DNA from: Actinomycetes bacterium
GTDB lineage: Bacteria; Actinomycetota; Thermoleophilia; Gaiellales; F1-60-MAGs149
DNA: 41,529 bases
Reading direction: 5' to 3'
NCBI GenBank assembly: GCA_025360225.1
Contig: JANYCN010000041.1
Coordinates: 1-41,529 of the forward strand
Each line of letters starts with the position of its first letter. The first letter of the stretch is position 1. The position numbers were made by a program, and so were the translations under genes. The notes beneath the pieces were generated by a model. It did not search any database. It saw only the letters and a program-made list of their open reading frames with translations, and was not told where the DNA came from. Of the stretch, positions 18,365 through 26,897 are shown one piece after another.

Positions 18365-19084
18365 TTAGAGGGTGGCCATGACGGCAGTGAGCAGCCCAGC
18401 GCCGACGAGCGCGCCGCCGAGCGGGAGGGTGACCCGGTGTCCGATCGTCGGCAGCTTCTCGACGCCCATCAGCACCATCGCCAGCGTCATGAAGGCCGGG
18501 TCCATCACGCCGCTGACGAAGCCGAGGCCCATCAGCGCCCAGCAGCATCCGACGCAGTCGACGCCGTGTCGGGCCCCGAGCGCAAGCGCCCCGCGGTGGC
18601 CCTCGCGCCAGCGGGACAGGAGAAACGCCATCGGCGTGCGGCAGCGGCTGGCGCAGTCCGCCTTGATCGGCGTCAGCTGGTAGGCGCCGGCGACGAGCAG
18701 GATGGCGGCGCTCAGCGCGAGGCTCGAGCTGCGACCTGTCTGCGAGACGAGGGTCGACCGGGTGAGCGCGAGCTGGGCGAGGCCGGCGACGGCGGCGAAC
18801 CCGAGCCAGACGACCACGTAGCCGCCGACGAACGCGACCGTCGTCGTCGGCGCGATCCGACCGCGGCCGGCCGCGACGACGTCGACGAACGCTCGAACCA
18901 TCGGGATCGCGGTCGGCAGCATCATCGCTGCGACCATCAACCCCCAGAGCGTCAGCGTCGTCGTCGGCGTCGCGATCGCCTGCGTGTGATGGAGGACGAG
19001 CATCGCGACCCACGCTGCGCCGGCGACCGTGAGGAGGCCAGGAACGGCAAGCGCGCGGCCTGGGGTAGGGTGGGCATCGATCAC
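18365..19084 (-). CDS. DUF2182 integral membrane protein
   Basis: 239 residues with about six to seven membrane helices. The AAMMLPTAIPM motif and a later Cys-rich, His-containing segment (HGVDCVGCCWALM) are the DUF2182 (COG5486, predicted metal-binding) signatures. Two further Cys occur in ADCASRCRTP. Function unproven. The GTG start has TAGACT on the minus strand (19098-19093), 8 nt upstream, consistent with leaderless transcription. It is first gene of a two-gene operon with the DUF1326 gene. Confidence 0.85.
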   Translation of the reverse strand: MIDAHPTPGRALAVPGLLTVAGAAWVAMLVLHHTQAIATPTTTLTLWGLMVAAMMLPTAIPMVRAFVDVVAAGRGRIAPTTTVAFVGGYVVVWLGFAAVAGLAQLALTRSTLVSQTGRSSSLALSAAILLVAGAYQLTPIKADCASRCRTPMAFLLSRWREGHRGALALGARHGVDCVGCCWALMGLGFVSGVMDPAFMTLAMVLMGVEKLPTIGHRVTLPLGGALVGAGLLTAVMATL

Positions 19085-19174
19085 GCCGCGTCAGTCTAAC
19101 GAGCCGTCCGGTGTCGCCGTCGGCGAGCGCCGTGCGCCGTCGGGGACGCGCGGGCGGAGCTGGTCGTCAGACAC

Positions 19175-19372
19175 CTACCCGTGCTGACGGAACCGATCCT
19201 CCAGCTCGTAGTCGCGGCGGAGGTGGCGCAGACGCTCGGTCGCGTGCCCCTCCTTCGCCGGATCAGGCGCCTGCGCGCCTGTCGGCAGCGTCCGCGTCAG
19301 GTGGTGGCGCGTGGACTGCATGCGGCCGCTGTGCATTCCATGGTGGATCGCTGCGTGGCTGCGCGAGGGCAC
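19175..19372 (-). CDS. Possible small protein of unknown function
   Basis: Up to 65 residues; start uncertain, with GTG at 19372 or one of two internal ATGs. Third codon positions are almost all G or C through the C-terminal half (DPAKEGHATERLRHLRRDYELEDRFRQHG), unlike the chance frames nearby, which suggests a real charged, helical small protein. No homologue is recognised and no clear ribosome binding site is seen. It sits between the DUF2182 gene and the SAM riboswitch, an otherwise empty ~350 bp. Confidence 0.4.
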   Translation of the reverse strand: MPSRSHAAIHHGMHSGRMQSTRHHLTRTLPTGAQAPDPAKEGHATERLRHLRRDYELEDRFRQHG

Positions 19373-19412
19373 ACGACAGGTATCGGCACGGCCCTGCCCG
19401 GGGCAGAGCGCG

Positions 19413-19421
19413 TGCTAGGAT
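19413..19421 (+). promoter_or_regulatory. Extended -10 promoter of the met operon
   Basis: TGC-TAGGAT forms an extended -10 about 12 nt upstream of the first riboswitch stem. No good -35 is visible at 16-18 nt, which an extended -10 can tolerate. Confidence 0.5.
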
Positions 19422-19433
19422 GCCGCCGCGTTT

Positions 19434-19549
19434 CCATCTCGAGCGGGGGAGGGAACTGGCCCGTTGATCCCGCAGCAACCGGGGCGAGAGCCCGGCAGGT
19501 GCTCCATCCAGCGCGGCTCGGTCCGTCCCGGGCGAGTCGCGGAAGATGG
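19434..19549 (+). ncRNA. SAM riboswitch (SAM-I / S-box type)
   Basis: Stem P1 is closed by ccatct (19434-19439) with agatgg (19544-19549). The conserved core follows in order: gagggaactggccc, then gttgatcccgc, GCAACC, a P3 hairpin around ccggggcgagagcccgg, GGTGCTCCATCC, and the 3' cgcggaagatgg. This matches the SAM-I core rather than SAM-IV. Placement ahead of metY/metX is canonical. Binding of S-adenosylmethionine should favour the terminator just downstream. Confidence 0.92.
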
Positions 19550-19554
19550 ATCGT

Positions 19555-19575
19555 CGGTCGTGCCCACCACGACCG
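19555..19575 (+). promoter_or_regulatory. Hairpin between riboswitch and terminator
   Basis: Arms cggtcgtg and cacgaccg (8 bp) around cccac. It lies between P1 and the terminator and may take part in the anti-terminator switch. Which strand of P1 it competes with cannot be settled by eye. Confidence 0.4.
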
Positions 19576-19577
19576 AG

Positions 19578-19611
19578 AAGGCCCTCCGGGACGCGATTCC
19601 GAGGGCCTTTT
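19578..19611 (+). terminator. Riboswitch-controlled intrinsic terminator
   Basis: Stem aaggccctc (19578-19586) with gagggcctt (19601-19609), followed by T residues to 19611. It stands 47 bp before the metY start, the expected expression platform for transcriptional OFF control by SAM. Confidence 0.85.
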
Positions 19612-19657
19612 CCGTACCCGGGGCAGGACCGGCGCCAGATGGCGCAGGAGCAACACC

Positions 19658-20956
19658 ATGAGCGGACAGCGGCAGGAGACCATCGCGCTCCACGGCGGAT
19701 ACTCGCCGGACCCGACGACGCACGCGCGGGCCGTGCCGATCTACCAGACGACGTCGTACGTCTTCGACGACACCCAGCACGCAGCCGATCTGTTCGCGCT
19801 GAAGGTGCCGGGCAACATCTACACGCGCATCATGAACCCGACGCAGGACGCGTTCGAGCAGCGCGTCACGCAGCTCCAGGGCGGCCTCGCGGCAGTCGCG
19901 ACAGCGTCCGGGCAGTCGGCGGTGGCGTACAGCGTGCTGAACATCGCGCGCGCCGGAGACAACATCATCTCGGTTGCCACCCTGTACGGCGGCACGTACA
20001 ACCTCTTCGCTCACACCCTGCCGCAGTTCGGCATCGAGGTGCGCTTCGCCGATCCGGATGATCCCTCGGCGGTCGCACGCCTCGCGGACGGCAACACCCG
20101 CGCGGTGTTCGCCGAGACGATCGGCAACCCGAAGCTGAACGTCGTCGATATCCGGGCGTGGGCGGACGCTGCGCACGCTGCTGGCCTGCCGCTGATCATC
20201 GACAACACCGTCGCGACGCCGATCCTCGGCGACGTGTTCGGACAGGGCGCGGACATCGCGGTGCACTCTGCGACGAAGTACATCGGCGGGCACGGCACGT
20301 CGATCGGCGGCGTCGTCATCGACGCCGGCAGCTTCCCGTGGGGCGAGCACGCTGAGCGCTTCCCTGGCCTGACGAAGCCCGACCCGTCCTACCACGGGGT
20401 GGTGTGGGCGGACGTGCTCGGGCCGGCGGCGTACATCGGTCGCGTCCGCACGGTGCTGCTGCGCAACCTCGGCTCGGCGATCACGCCGTTCAACTCGTTC
20501 CTCTTCCTGCAAGGCCTGGAGACGCTGCCGCTGCGGATCGAGCGTCACAGCACGAACGCTCTCGCCGTCGCTCGCCACCTCGAGGGGCACGGCCAGGTGA
20601 AGTGGGTCTCCTACCCGGGGCTCGAGTCGAGCCCGTGGCACGACGTCGCAAGGCGTACGCTGAAGGGCGGTTTCGGCGGGCTTGTGACGTTCGGGATCGA
20701 GGGTGGCCGCGAGGCCGGGCAGACGTTCATCGAGAGCCTGAAGGTCTTCTCGCACCTTGCGAACATCGGCGACGCGAAGTCCCTCGCGATCCATAACGCG
20801 TCGACCACGCACTCCCAGTTGAACGAGGAGGAGCTGGCCTCCGCCGGCGTCACGCAGGACACGGTGCGCCTCTCGGTCGGCATCGAGCACATCGATGACA
20901 TCCTCGCGGACGTCGACCAGGCGCTCGCCGCGACGCGGAGCCTCGTCACCGCGTAG
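19658..20956 (+). CDS. metY: O-acetylhomoserine sulfhydrylase (MetY family)
   Basis: 432 residues, fold-type I PLP enzyme of the Cys/Met metabolism family. The PLP lysine is K207 in VHSATKYIGGHG. Other landmarks are YTRIMNPTQDAFEQR near the N terminus, ATASGQSAV, and DNTVATPI. It makes homocysteine directly from O-acetylhomoserine and sulfide, so this organism probably uses direct sulfhydrylation. The ATG at 19658 has GGAG 7-8 nt upstream. The frame is open further upstream but that part is the riboswitch. It is followed without a gap by metX. Confidence 0.93.
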   Translation: MSGQRQETIALHGGYSPDPTTHARAVPIYQTTSYVFDDTQHAADLFALKVPGNIYTRIMNPTQDAFEQRVTQLQGGLAAVATASGQSAVAYSVLNIARAGDNIISVATLYGGTYNLFAHTLPQFGIEVRFADPDDPSAVARLADGNTRAVFAETIGNPKLNVVDIRAWADAAHAAGLPLIIDNTVATPILGDVFGQGADIAVHSATKYIGGHGTSIGGVVIDAGSFPWGEHAERFPGLTKPDPSYHGVVWADVLGPAAYIGRVRTVLLRNLGSAITPFNSFLFLQGLETLPLRIERHSTNALAVARHLEGHGQVKWVSYPGLESSPWHDVARRTLKGGFGGLVTFGIEGGREAGQTFIESLKVFSHLANIGDAKSLAIHNASTTHSQLNEEELASAGVTQDTVRLSVGIEHIDDILADVDQALAATRSLVTA

Positions 20957-22105
20957 GTGTCCCACGAGCTCGGACACGTCGTCACGGAGTGGGTCGTCCT
21001 CTTCACCGAGGACGACCCGCTCGTGCTCGACTCTGGTGAGACGATCGCGCCCGTCGAGGTCGCGTTCGAGACCTACGGCACGCTGAACGCGGCGGCCTCG
21101 AACGCCGTCTTCATCTGCCACGCCCTCACCGGCGACGCGCACGCCGCTGGTCACCACGGTGATCCGGAGCGCCCAGGGTGGTGGGACGTGATGATCGGTC
21201 CGGGCAAGGCGGTGGACACCGACCGCTTCTTCGTCGTCACGCCGAACCTCCTCGGCGGCTGCCAGGGGACGACGGGGCCGTCGTCGGTGAACCCCGCTAC
21301 CGGAGAGCCGTACGGGCTGCGCTTTCCGTTGTTCACCGTGGCCGACCTCGTCCGTGTCCACCGCCGGCTCGCTCGTCACCTGGGCATCGCCCGGCTGGCG
21401 GCGGCGATGGGCGGCTCGCTCGGTGGGATGCAGGTCCTGCAGTGGGCGATCGATCACCCTGACGACCTGCACGCCGGCATCATGGTCTGCGCAACGGCGC
21501 GTCTGACGGCGCAGAACATCGCCTTCTCCGCTGTCGCGCGCGAGGCGATCATGCGCGACGAGCACTTCCACGACGGCGACTACTACGCGAAGGGTGAGCG
21601 CCCGGAGGTCGGGCTCACGATCGCGCGGATGATGGCGCACATCACGTACCTGTCCGAGGAGTCGATGCGGGAGAAGTTCGGCCGCCGGATCCAGGACGCG
21701 CTGACGCCACGCTTCCGTTTCGGCGTCGACTTCGAGGTCGAGAGCTACCTCGCGCACCAGGGCGAGGCGTTCCTGAAGCGATTTGACGCCAACTCCTACC
21801 TCTACCTGACGCGGGTGATGGACTACTTCGACCCCTTCGGCGACCTTCCGGTGGCGATCGCTCGGCTGCGCGACGTGACGACACGGTTCCTGGTGCTGTC
21901 GTTCGACACCGACTGGCGCTTCGACACGGCGCACTCTCGCGACGTCGTCCGGGTGCTGTCGTCAGCGCACGTCGCGGTGACCTCGCGGGAGATCGCGTCG
22001 CCGTACGGGCACGACTCGTTCCTGCTCGACCTGCCGGAGTACCTGGCGACCGTCGCCGCGTTCCTCGACCGGGTCGCTCAGGAGGTTGGTGGTCGTGCGT
22101 CCTGA
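20957..22105 (+). CDS. metX: Homoserine O-acetyltransferase (MetX family)
   Basis: 382 residues, alpha/beta hydrolase fold. The nucleophile is S154 in GGSLGGMQ. NLLGGCQGTTGPSS forms the oxyanion/substrate region, and HDSFLLD near the C terminus carries the catalytic His. It acylates homoserine, feeding MetY. Some MetX homologues prefer succinyl-CoA, and that cannot be told here. The GTG start begins immediately after the metY TAG, and the 3' end overlaps metW by 11 bp, giving a tightly coupled operon. Confidence 0.93.
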   Translation: MSHELGHVVTEWVVLFTEDDPLVLDSGETIAPVEVAFETYGTLNAAASNAVFICHALTGDAHAAGHHGDPERPGWWDVMIGPGKAVDTDRFFVVTPNLLGGCQGTTGPSSVNPATGEPYGLRFPLFTVADLVRVHRRLARHLGIARLAAAMGGSLGGMQVLQWAIDHPDDLHAGIMVCATARLTAQNIAFSAVAREAIMRDEHFHDGDYYAKGERPEVGLTIARMMAHITYLSEESMREKFGRRIQDALTPRFRFGVDFEVESYLAHQGEAFLKRFDANSYLYLTRVMDYFDPFGDLPVAIARLRDVTTRFLVLSFDTDWRFDTAHSRDVVRVLSSAHVAVTSREIASPYGHDSFLLDLPEYLATVAAFLDRVAQEVGGRAS

Positions 22106-22685
22106 CCTCGACGTCGTTGCGGGGCTGGTCGCGGCTGGGTCGCGCGTCCTCGACCTCGGCTGCGGCGATGGTGAGCTGCTCGCCCATCTGATCGAGCGCC
22201 GCGGCTGTCTCGGCTCGGGGATCGAGGCCTCCGGCGAGGGGTTCATGGCATGCGTTGCTCGAGGGGTGCCCGTCCAGCAGGCGGACATCGACGCTGGGCT
22301 TGGTGACGTCGCCGACGGCGCGTTTGACGTCGTCGTGCTGTCACAGACGCTGCAGGCGGTACGTCACCCGGCTCGCGCGATCGCCGAGCTCGTTCGCGTC
22401 GGCTCAACGGGGATCGTCTCCTTCCCGAACTTCGCTCACTGGCGCCATCGCGTCGACCTTGGCCTGCGCGGCCGGATGCCCGTGTCCGACGTCATCCCGT
22501 ACCCGTGGCACGAGACGCCGAACATCCACCTCTGCACGATCACGGATTTCGAGTCGCTGCTTCAGGCGCTTGGCGTCCGTGCTCTACGACGGATCCTGCT
22601 CGACCGAACCGGTGCCCCGGACGAGCGTGCGGCCCGTCGGCCAAACCTGCTCGCCGCGGGCGCCGTGTACGTCCTGACCGCCTAG
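22095..22685 (+). CDS. metW: Methionine biosynthesis protein MetW
   Basis: About 196 residues, a SAM-methyltransferase-like fold with motif I VLDLGCGDGELLAHL. MetW landmarks follow: GSGIEAS, DVVVLSQTLQAVRHP, FPNFAHWRHRVDLGLRGRMPVSD, and PYPWHETPNIHLCTI. MetW works with MetX in many bacteria and is needed for full homoserine acylation. The GTG at 22095 is preferred because GGAGG lies about 9 nt upstream; TTG at 22086 and GTG at 22089 are alternatives. It overlaps the metX stop. Confidence 0.9.
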   Translation: MRPDLDVVAGLVAAGSRVLDLGCGDGELLAHLIERRGCLGSGIEASGEGFMACVARGVPVQQADIDAGLGDVADGAFDVVVLSQTLQAVRHPARAIAELVRVGSTGIVSFPNFAHWRHRVDLGLRGRMPVSDVIPYPWHETPNIHLCTITDFESLLQALGVRALRRILLDRTGAPDERAARRPNLLAAGAVYVLTA

Positions 22686-22716
22686 CGGCATCGCCGCCGC
22701 CGCTACGCTCCGACCG

Positions 22717-22986
22717 ATGGATGTCGCGCTGGTAGCTGACGGGTTGGAGCGCGAGCGCGAGCGCCTCGTCGGCGATCGCCGACGGCTGCTCGGGGCGCTG
22801 CTTGAGCACGATCTCGCCCCTGGGCGACTCGACGACGTGCTCGGACAGATCGATGCTGCGCTGACCGCGATCGACGACGGCACGTACGGGCGCTGTCGCC
22901 AGTGCTCGGCCGAGATCACGACCTTGCGGCTTCGCGCGCTCCCTCACGCCACGACCTGCGCGTCGTGCGCGCGCGGCGCCCGCTGA
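22717..22986 (+). CDS. TraR/DksA-type zinc finger protein
   Basis: 89 residues. An N-terminal helical part (ERERERLVGDRRRLLGALLEHDL) is followed by a C4 zinc finger: CRQC ... CASC in the block YGRCRQCSAEITTLRLRALPHATTCASC. The DksA_TraR fold binds the RNA polymerase secondary channel in proteobacteria; the role of short actinobacterial versions is unclear. TACGCT (22704-22709) lies 7 nt before the ATG, giving a leaderless start. Its stop overlaps the lspA ATG by one base, so it leads an operon with lspA and rluD. Confidence 0.82.
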   Translation: MDVALVADGLERERERLVGDRRRLLGALLEHDLAPGRLDDVLGQIDAALTAIDDGTYGRCRQCSAEITTLRLRALPHATTCASCARGAR

Positions 22987-23537
22987 TGGCCGAGCCAGCG
23001 ACGCACCGACCGATCAGCCCGATCTTCGAGCTGCCCGAGCCGCCCCGGACGTCGTTTCGCGCTGGCGCGCTGCAGTGGGTGGGGCTCGTCGCGATCGCGC
23101 TCGTCGCGATCGTCGCTGACCAGGTGACGAAGGCGATCGCGACCTCCTCGCTCACGCTTGGTGACCCTCGCGTGCTCGTCAGCGGCTGGTTCGACCTGAC
23201 CTACATCCACAACACCGGGATCGCGTTCGGCCAGTTCACCGGCCAGCAGTCGATCGTGATCGTCCTCGAGCTCGTCGCGATCGTCTGGATGGTCGTGTTC
23301 TTTGCCCGTACGGGGGCCCGGCATGCAGCCTTCCCCGTTGCCATTGGCCTGCTCGTTGGCGGCGCCTCGTCGAACCTGTTTGACCGGCTGCGCTCTGGTT
23401 CGGTGACCGACTTCCTGCACGTCCATCACTGGCCGATCTTCAACCTCGCGGACGTGTGCGTCGTCGTTGGTGTCGGGCTCCTGTTGCTCGGGTTGTCGGG
23501 CCACGATCGCACCGCCAGCGCCGCGACGGCGTCGTGA
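22986..23537 (+). CDS. lspA: Lipoprotein signal peptidase (signal peptidase II)
   Basis: 183 residues with four membrane helices. Conserved blocks are DQVTKAIA, NTGIAFGQF, and the two catalytic Asp motifs GGASSNLFDRL and FNLADVCVVVGVG. It removes signal peptides from prolipoproteins. The N-terminal extension of ~30 residues before the first helix is Pro-rich. ATG overlaps the preceding TGA by one base; the stop overlaps the rluD GTG by 4 bp. Confidence 0.95.
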   Translation: MAEPATHRPISPIFELPEPPRTSFRAGALQWVGLVAIALVAIVADQVTKAIATSSLTLGDPRVLVSGWFDLTYIHNTGIAFGQFTGQQSIVIVLELVAIVWMVVFFARTGARHAAFPVAIGLLVGGASSNLFDRLRSGSVTDFLHVHHWPIFNLADVCVVVGVGLLLLGLSGHDRTASAATAS

Positions 23538-24442
23538 TCGAGCTCGTCGTCGACGACGCGATGCGTGGCGCGCGTCTCGATCGTTTCCTTGCCTCCGCCT
23601 CCGAGATCGCGTCGCGCACCCTGGCAATGCGCCTCGTGGAGGAGGGACGAGTCCGCGTCGACGGTGCGGAGCGCCACAAGAGCTTCCGGCTCCTGCCCGG
23701 CATGGTGGTGCTCGTCGACGCGGAGCCGCATGCAGACCAGCAGATCGCGCATGACAGCTCGGTGCCGTTCACGATCGTCTACGAGGACGCCGCGCTGATC
23801 GTCGTGGACAAGCCCGCTGGCGTGGTCGTGCACCCGGCGCCGGGACAGCGTGACGCGACGCTCGTGCACGGGCTTCTCGATGAGGGGATCGGCGGCGGCG
23901 ACGATGACGATCGGCCGGGCATCGTCCACCGGCTCGACAAGGACACCTCCGGGCTGCTCGTCGTCGCCCGCAGCGATGAGGCGTTTCACGCGCTCGGCCG
24001 GCAGATGCGCAGGCGAGAGATCGTGCGCTCCTACGTCGCGCTCGTCCATGGTCGGCCCGGCGCGCGGGCCGGGCGGATCGACGCGCCGATCGGCCGCGAC
24101 CGTGCTCGTGGGCGAATGGCGATCGACGGCACCGCGGCGCGTGAGGCGGTCACCCACTTTGCCATCGCGCAGATGCTGGTGACGACCACGCTGCTCGACG
24201 TGACGCTCGGGACAGGGCGCACGCACCAGATCCGCGTGCACCTCGAGGCGATCGGTCACCCGGTCGTCGGTGACCCGCTGTACTGTCCGTCGACGTCTGA
24301 CCGGCTTGGCCTCGACCGCCAGTTCCTGCACGCGGCGAAGCTCGCGTTCGCGCACCCGACGACCGGCGAGGCGATGTCGTTCGCGAGCGCACTGCCGGAC
24401 GATCTCGTCGCAGCGCTCGAGCGAGCGCGTACCATCGGTTGA
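23534..24442 (+). CDS. RluD/RluA family 23S rRNA pseudouridine synthase
   Basis: 302 residues. An S4 domain occupies about 15-60 (RLDRFLASASEIASRTLAMRLVEEGRVRVDG). The catalytic Asp is D135 in HRLDKDTSGLLV. GTGRTHQIRVHLEAIGHPVVGDPLY is the family C-terminal signature. It isomerises uridines in 23S rRNA. The lspA-rluD pairing is widespread. The GTG at 23534 overlaps the lspA stop by 4 bp. Confidence 0.93.
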   Translation: MIELVVDDAMRGARLDRFLASASEIASRTLAMRLVEEGRVRVDGAERHKSFRLLPGMVVLVDAEPHADQQIAHDSSVPFTIVYEDAALIVVDKPAGVVVHPAPGQRDATLVHGLLDEGIGGGDDDDRPGIVHRLDKDTSGLLVVARSDEAFHALGRQMRRREIVRSYVALVHGRPGARAGRIDAPIGRDRARGRMAIDGTAAREAVTHFAIAQMLVTTTLLDVTLGTGRTHQIRVHLEAIGHPVVGDPLYCPSTSDRLGLDRQFLHAAKLAFAHPTTGEAMSFASALPDDLVAALERARTIG

Positions 24443-24500
24443 GCCAGATTGCCCACGACGACGGGTTGTGCGAGGATCGGTGCGCTCCGATGTACGGGGC

Positions 24501-25732
24501 ATGCACCCGAACACCAGCGGCGCCACGATGCGCATCTCGGACGCGAAGTGGGCGAAGATCGCCGCCCTGTGCAGCCTGATCGAGGCTGACCTCGCCATCC
24601 TCAAGGGGTACGCCTCTTCGATCGGCAAGGAGCACGCCAGGGACGTTGCGGCGAGCTTCTACGGGCACGTTCTGGCGCAGCCCGAGCTTCGCCGGACGAT
24701 CGAGTCGAACTCCTAGGTCGACCGGCTCGCCGGGACGCTCGCGGTGTACGTCGCGTCGGTGTTCTCGGGGGCGTACAACGACGCTGCGGTGGCCGGGCCG
24801 CGAACGATCGGGCAGGTGCACGACCGGATCGACCTGCCGCTGGGGGCCTACCGCGGCGCGTACCTGAAGATCCACGAGGTGGTGATCTCCGCGCTGATCG
24901 CGAAGAACCGCCTTGGCGGCAAGAGCCTCTACCAGGCGATCCTGGCGTACCTCCGCGTCGCGCAGTCCGACATCTCGATCGTGGTGCAGAGTTTCATGGA
25001 TGCCCGTGACCGCACGCAGGAGCTGATCCGCGAGGTGACCACGATGTCGGAGACCCTCGCGGCATCGGCGCAGCAGGCCAGCGCGAGCTCGACGATGATG
25101 TCGCAGACGACGCAGCAGATGGTCTCGCAGGTCGAGGACGTTGCAGCTGGCGTCGAGGAGACCACCTCGATCACGGGCGCGGGGCCCGCGGCGTCGAGGC
25201 GACGGTCGCCGCGGTCGGCGAGACCCGTGAGGCGGTGGAGGAGATCCGCGGCCAGGTCGAGGCGCTCGCTCGCCAGAGCCAGGAGATCGCCCAGCTCGTC
25301 GGCGGCATCCAGGCGATCGCCGACCAGACGAACCTGCTCGCGCTGAACGCTGCGATCGAGGCAGCGCGTGCGGGCGAGCAGGGGCGCGGCCTCGCGGTCG
25401 TCGCCGAGGAGGTGCGCAAGCTTGCCGAGCGTACCCGTGCGAGCCTTGCGGTCATCAGCGCGATCAACCAGAACGCGGACGCGGCGATCACCTCGGTCAC
25501 CTCGGCCGTCGACCGCGCGAACGGTCAGGTCGAGAGCGTCGCGGTGCAGGCGACGGAGATGCGCGCCGGGTTCGGCCAGATCGCCCACGCGATGTCCGCG
25601 ATGTCCGAGCAGATCGAGCAGCTATCCGCCGGGATCCAGGAGATGAGCGCCAGCGCCTCCGAGGCGGGATCGGCGTCGCTCTCCGTCGCGGAGACGGCCG
25701 ACCGGCTCGCTCGCGCGGCGATCGGCGCGTAG
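24501..25732 (+). pseudogene. Broken globin-coupled methyl-accepting sensor (HemAT-like)
   Basis: A soluble chemoreceptor-type gene in three pieces. Residues 1-~70 start a protoglobin domain (ASFYGHVLAQPELRRTIE), then a TAG at 24714-24716 interrupts. The same frame resumes with VDRLAGTLAVYV, the FSGAYNDAAVAG segment and the probable haem-ligand His in IGQVHDRIDLPLGAY. A methyl-accepting helix region follows. Near 25181 the frame shifts: one extra G in the GGGG run would restore [22 protein letters not shown], leading to the signaling tip ([25 protein letters not shown]). No membrane segments or HAMP domain are present. Intact members sense oxygen. Either real decay or assembly error; nearby genes are intact. 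Confidence 0.85.
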
Positions 25733-25753
25733 CCGCCCGGGTAGGCTGTCGGC

Positions 25754-26608
25754 GTGCGCGCTGAGCGGCTCGGGTTGCTGTCGATCGCCGGAGCGGCTGC
25801 GGCGTGGAGCACGGCCGGGCTGTTCACGCGGCTGATCCACGTCGACACCTGGACGCTTCTCGTCTGGCGCAACGTGTTCGGTGGGGCGTTCATGGGCGTC
25901 GTCGTCGCGATGATGTACCGGCGCCGGCTGGTCTCGCTGCGGCTCTCGCGGGTCGGCTGGTTCGCTGCGACGGTGAACGGGCTCAGCATGCTCGCCTACC
26001 TCGGGGCGTTGCGGGAGACGACGGTCGCCCACACGGTGATCATCTACGCGACGATGCCGTTCGTTGCGGCGGTGCTCGCCTGGGCGACGTTGCGCGAGGC
26101 GCCGACGCGTCCGACCCTGCTCGCCGCGTTCGTCGCCCTGCTCGGCGTTGTCATGGCCGTCGGGAGCGGGGGCTCGGGACGGTTCCTCGGTGACGCGCTC
26201 GCGGGTCTGATGACGCTTGGCGTCGCGATCTACACCACCGTCGTGCGCGCACACCGCGACGTGTCGCTGATGCTCGCGGCTGCCGTGTCACCGCTGATCG
26301 GCGCGACGGCGGCGCTGCCACGCGCGCACCCGCTCGGCGTCTCAGCCGCCGATCTCGCGCTGATCGCCGTGTTCGCGACGACGAGCTTCGCGCTCGGACT
26401 CGCCCTCTACACGTATGGCGCGCGCCACGTGAGCCCGGCACGGGCCGGGCTCGTGAGCGCGCTCGACACGCCGCTCGCGCCGCTCTGGGTGTGGCTCGCG
26501 TTCGGCGAGGATCCCGGCGTCGGCACGCTCATCGGCGGAGCCGTCGTGCTCGTCGCCGTCCTCGCAAACCTCCTGCTCGAGCGGCACGCCGGGACGCCTG
26601 CGGGGTAG
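25754..26608 (+). CDS. EamA/DMT family transporter
   Basis: 284 residues with ten predicted membrane helices and two EamA repeats (about 5-135 and 145-280). The second repeat includes GLVSALDTPLAPLWVWLAFGEDPG, the typical helix-9/10 region. It is probably a metabolite exporter of unknown substrate. TAGGCT (25742-25747) is 6 nt before the GTG, supporting an independent leaderless promoter. Confidence 0.87.
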   Translation: MRAERLGLLSIAGAAAAWSTAGLFTRLIHVDTWTLLVWRNVFGGAFMGVVVAMMYRRRLVSLRLSRVGWFAATVNGLSMLAYLGALRETTVAHTVIIYATMPFVAAVLAWATLREAPTRPTLLAAFVALLGVVMAVGSGGSGRFLGDALAGLMTLGVAIYTTVVRAHRDVSLMLAAAVSPLIGATAALPRAHPLGVSAADLALIAVFATTSFALGLALYTYGARHVSPARAGLVSALDTPLAPLWVWLAFGEDPGVGTLIGGAVVLVAVLANLLLERHAGTPAG

Positions 26609-26612
26609 CACG

Positions 26613-26710
26613 GCTCCGGGGCGGGGACGCCGGCCCTGCCGGGATGCGGGCGCGCTCTCTCAAACGCGGCGCGCATCGCGGGGGCCTGGCATCACGCGCC
26701 GCCCCGGAGC
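26613..26710. repeat. Long inverted repeat between eamA-like gene and rpsB
   Basis: Arms gctccggggcg (26613-26623) and cgccccggagc (26700-26710) pair perfectly across 76 nt that themselves hold smaller GC-rich hairpins such as gcgcgc/gcgcgc. It starts 4 bp after the transporter stop, so it may act as a terminator. It may also be another palindromic intergenic element, though no sequence match to copies A-D was found. Confidence 0.55.
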
Positions 26711-26758
26711 GTGTCTGACGAGTGTATGGCTCCTACCGCGCGCCGTCAAGCCCCGCGC

Positions 26759-26897
26759 TGGTAGATTGCGAAGGACGCCGCGTCCTGCGGCGCCATCCCA
26801 CTCCCCCGTCGACCTCGCGTGTCGGACGGTGCCGGGCGTCGCCCGGTTCCGGTGCGCCGCGGCGGGCCTCGTCCGTCCAACCCAGGAGGAACGACCC
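26759..26897 (+). promoter_or_regulatory. rpsB promoter and structured leader
   Basis: TGG-TAGATT (26759-26767) is an extended -10. Transcription from about 26774 gives a ~125-nt leader containing hairpins gccgc/gcggc and ccgggc/gcccgg (26832-26846), ending in a strong AGGAGG 8 nt before the rpsB ATG. Ribosomal protein S2 is known to repress its own operon through the leader in E. coli; a similar role here is inferred. Confidence 0.45.

Noticed and set aside
19434-19549. SAM-IV instead of SAM-I assignment
   Set aside because: The gaggga-ctggccc and GCAACC core with P1 closing agatgg follows SAM-I; the SAM-IV-specific core was not seen.
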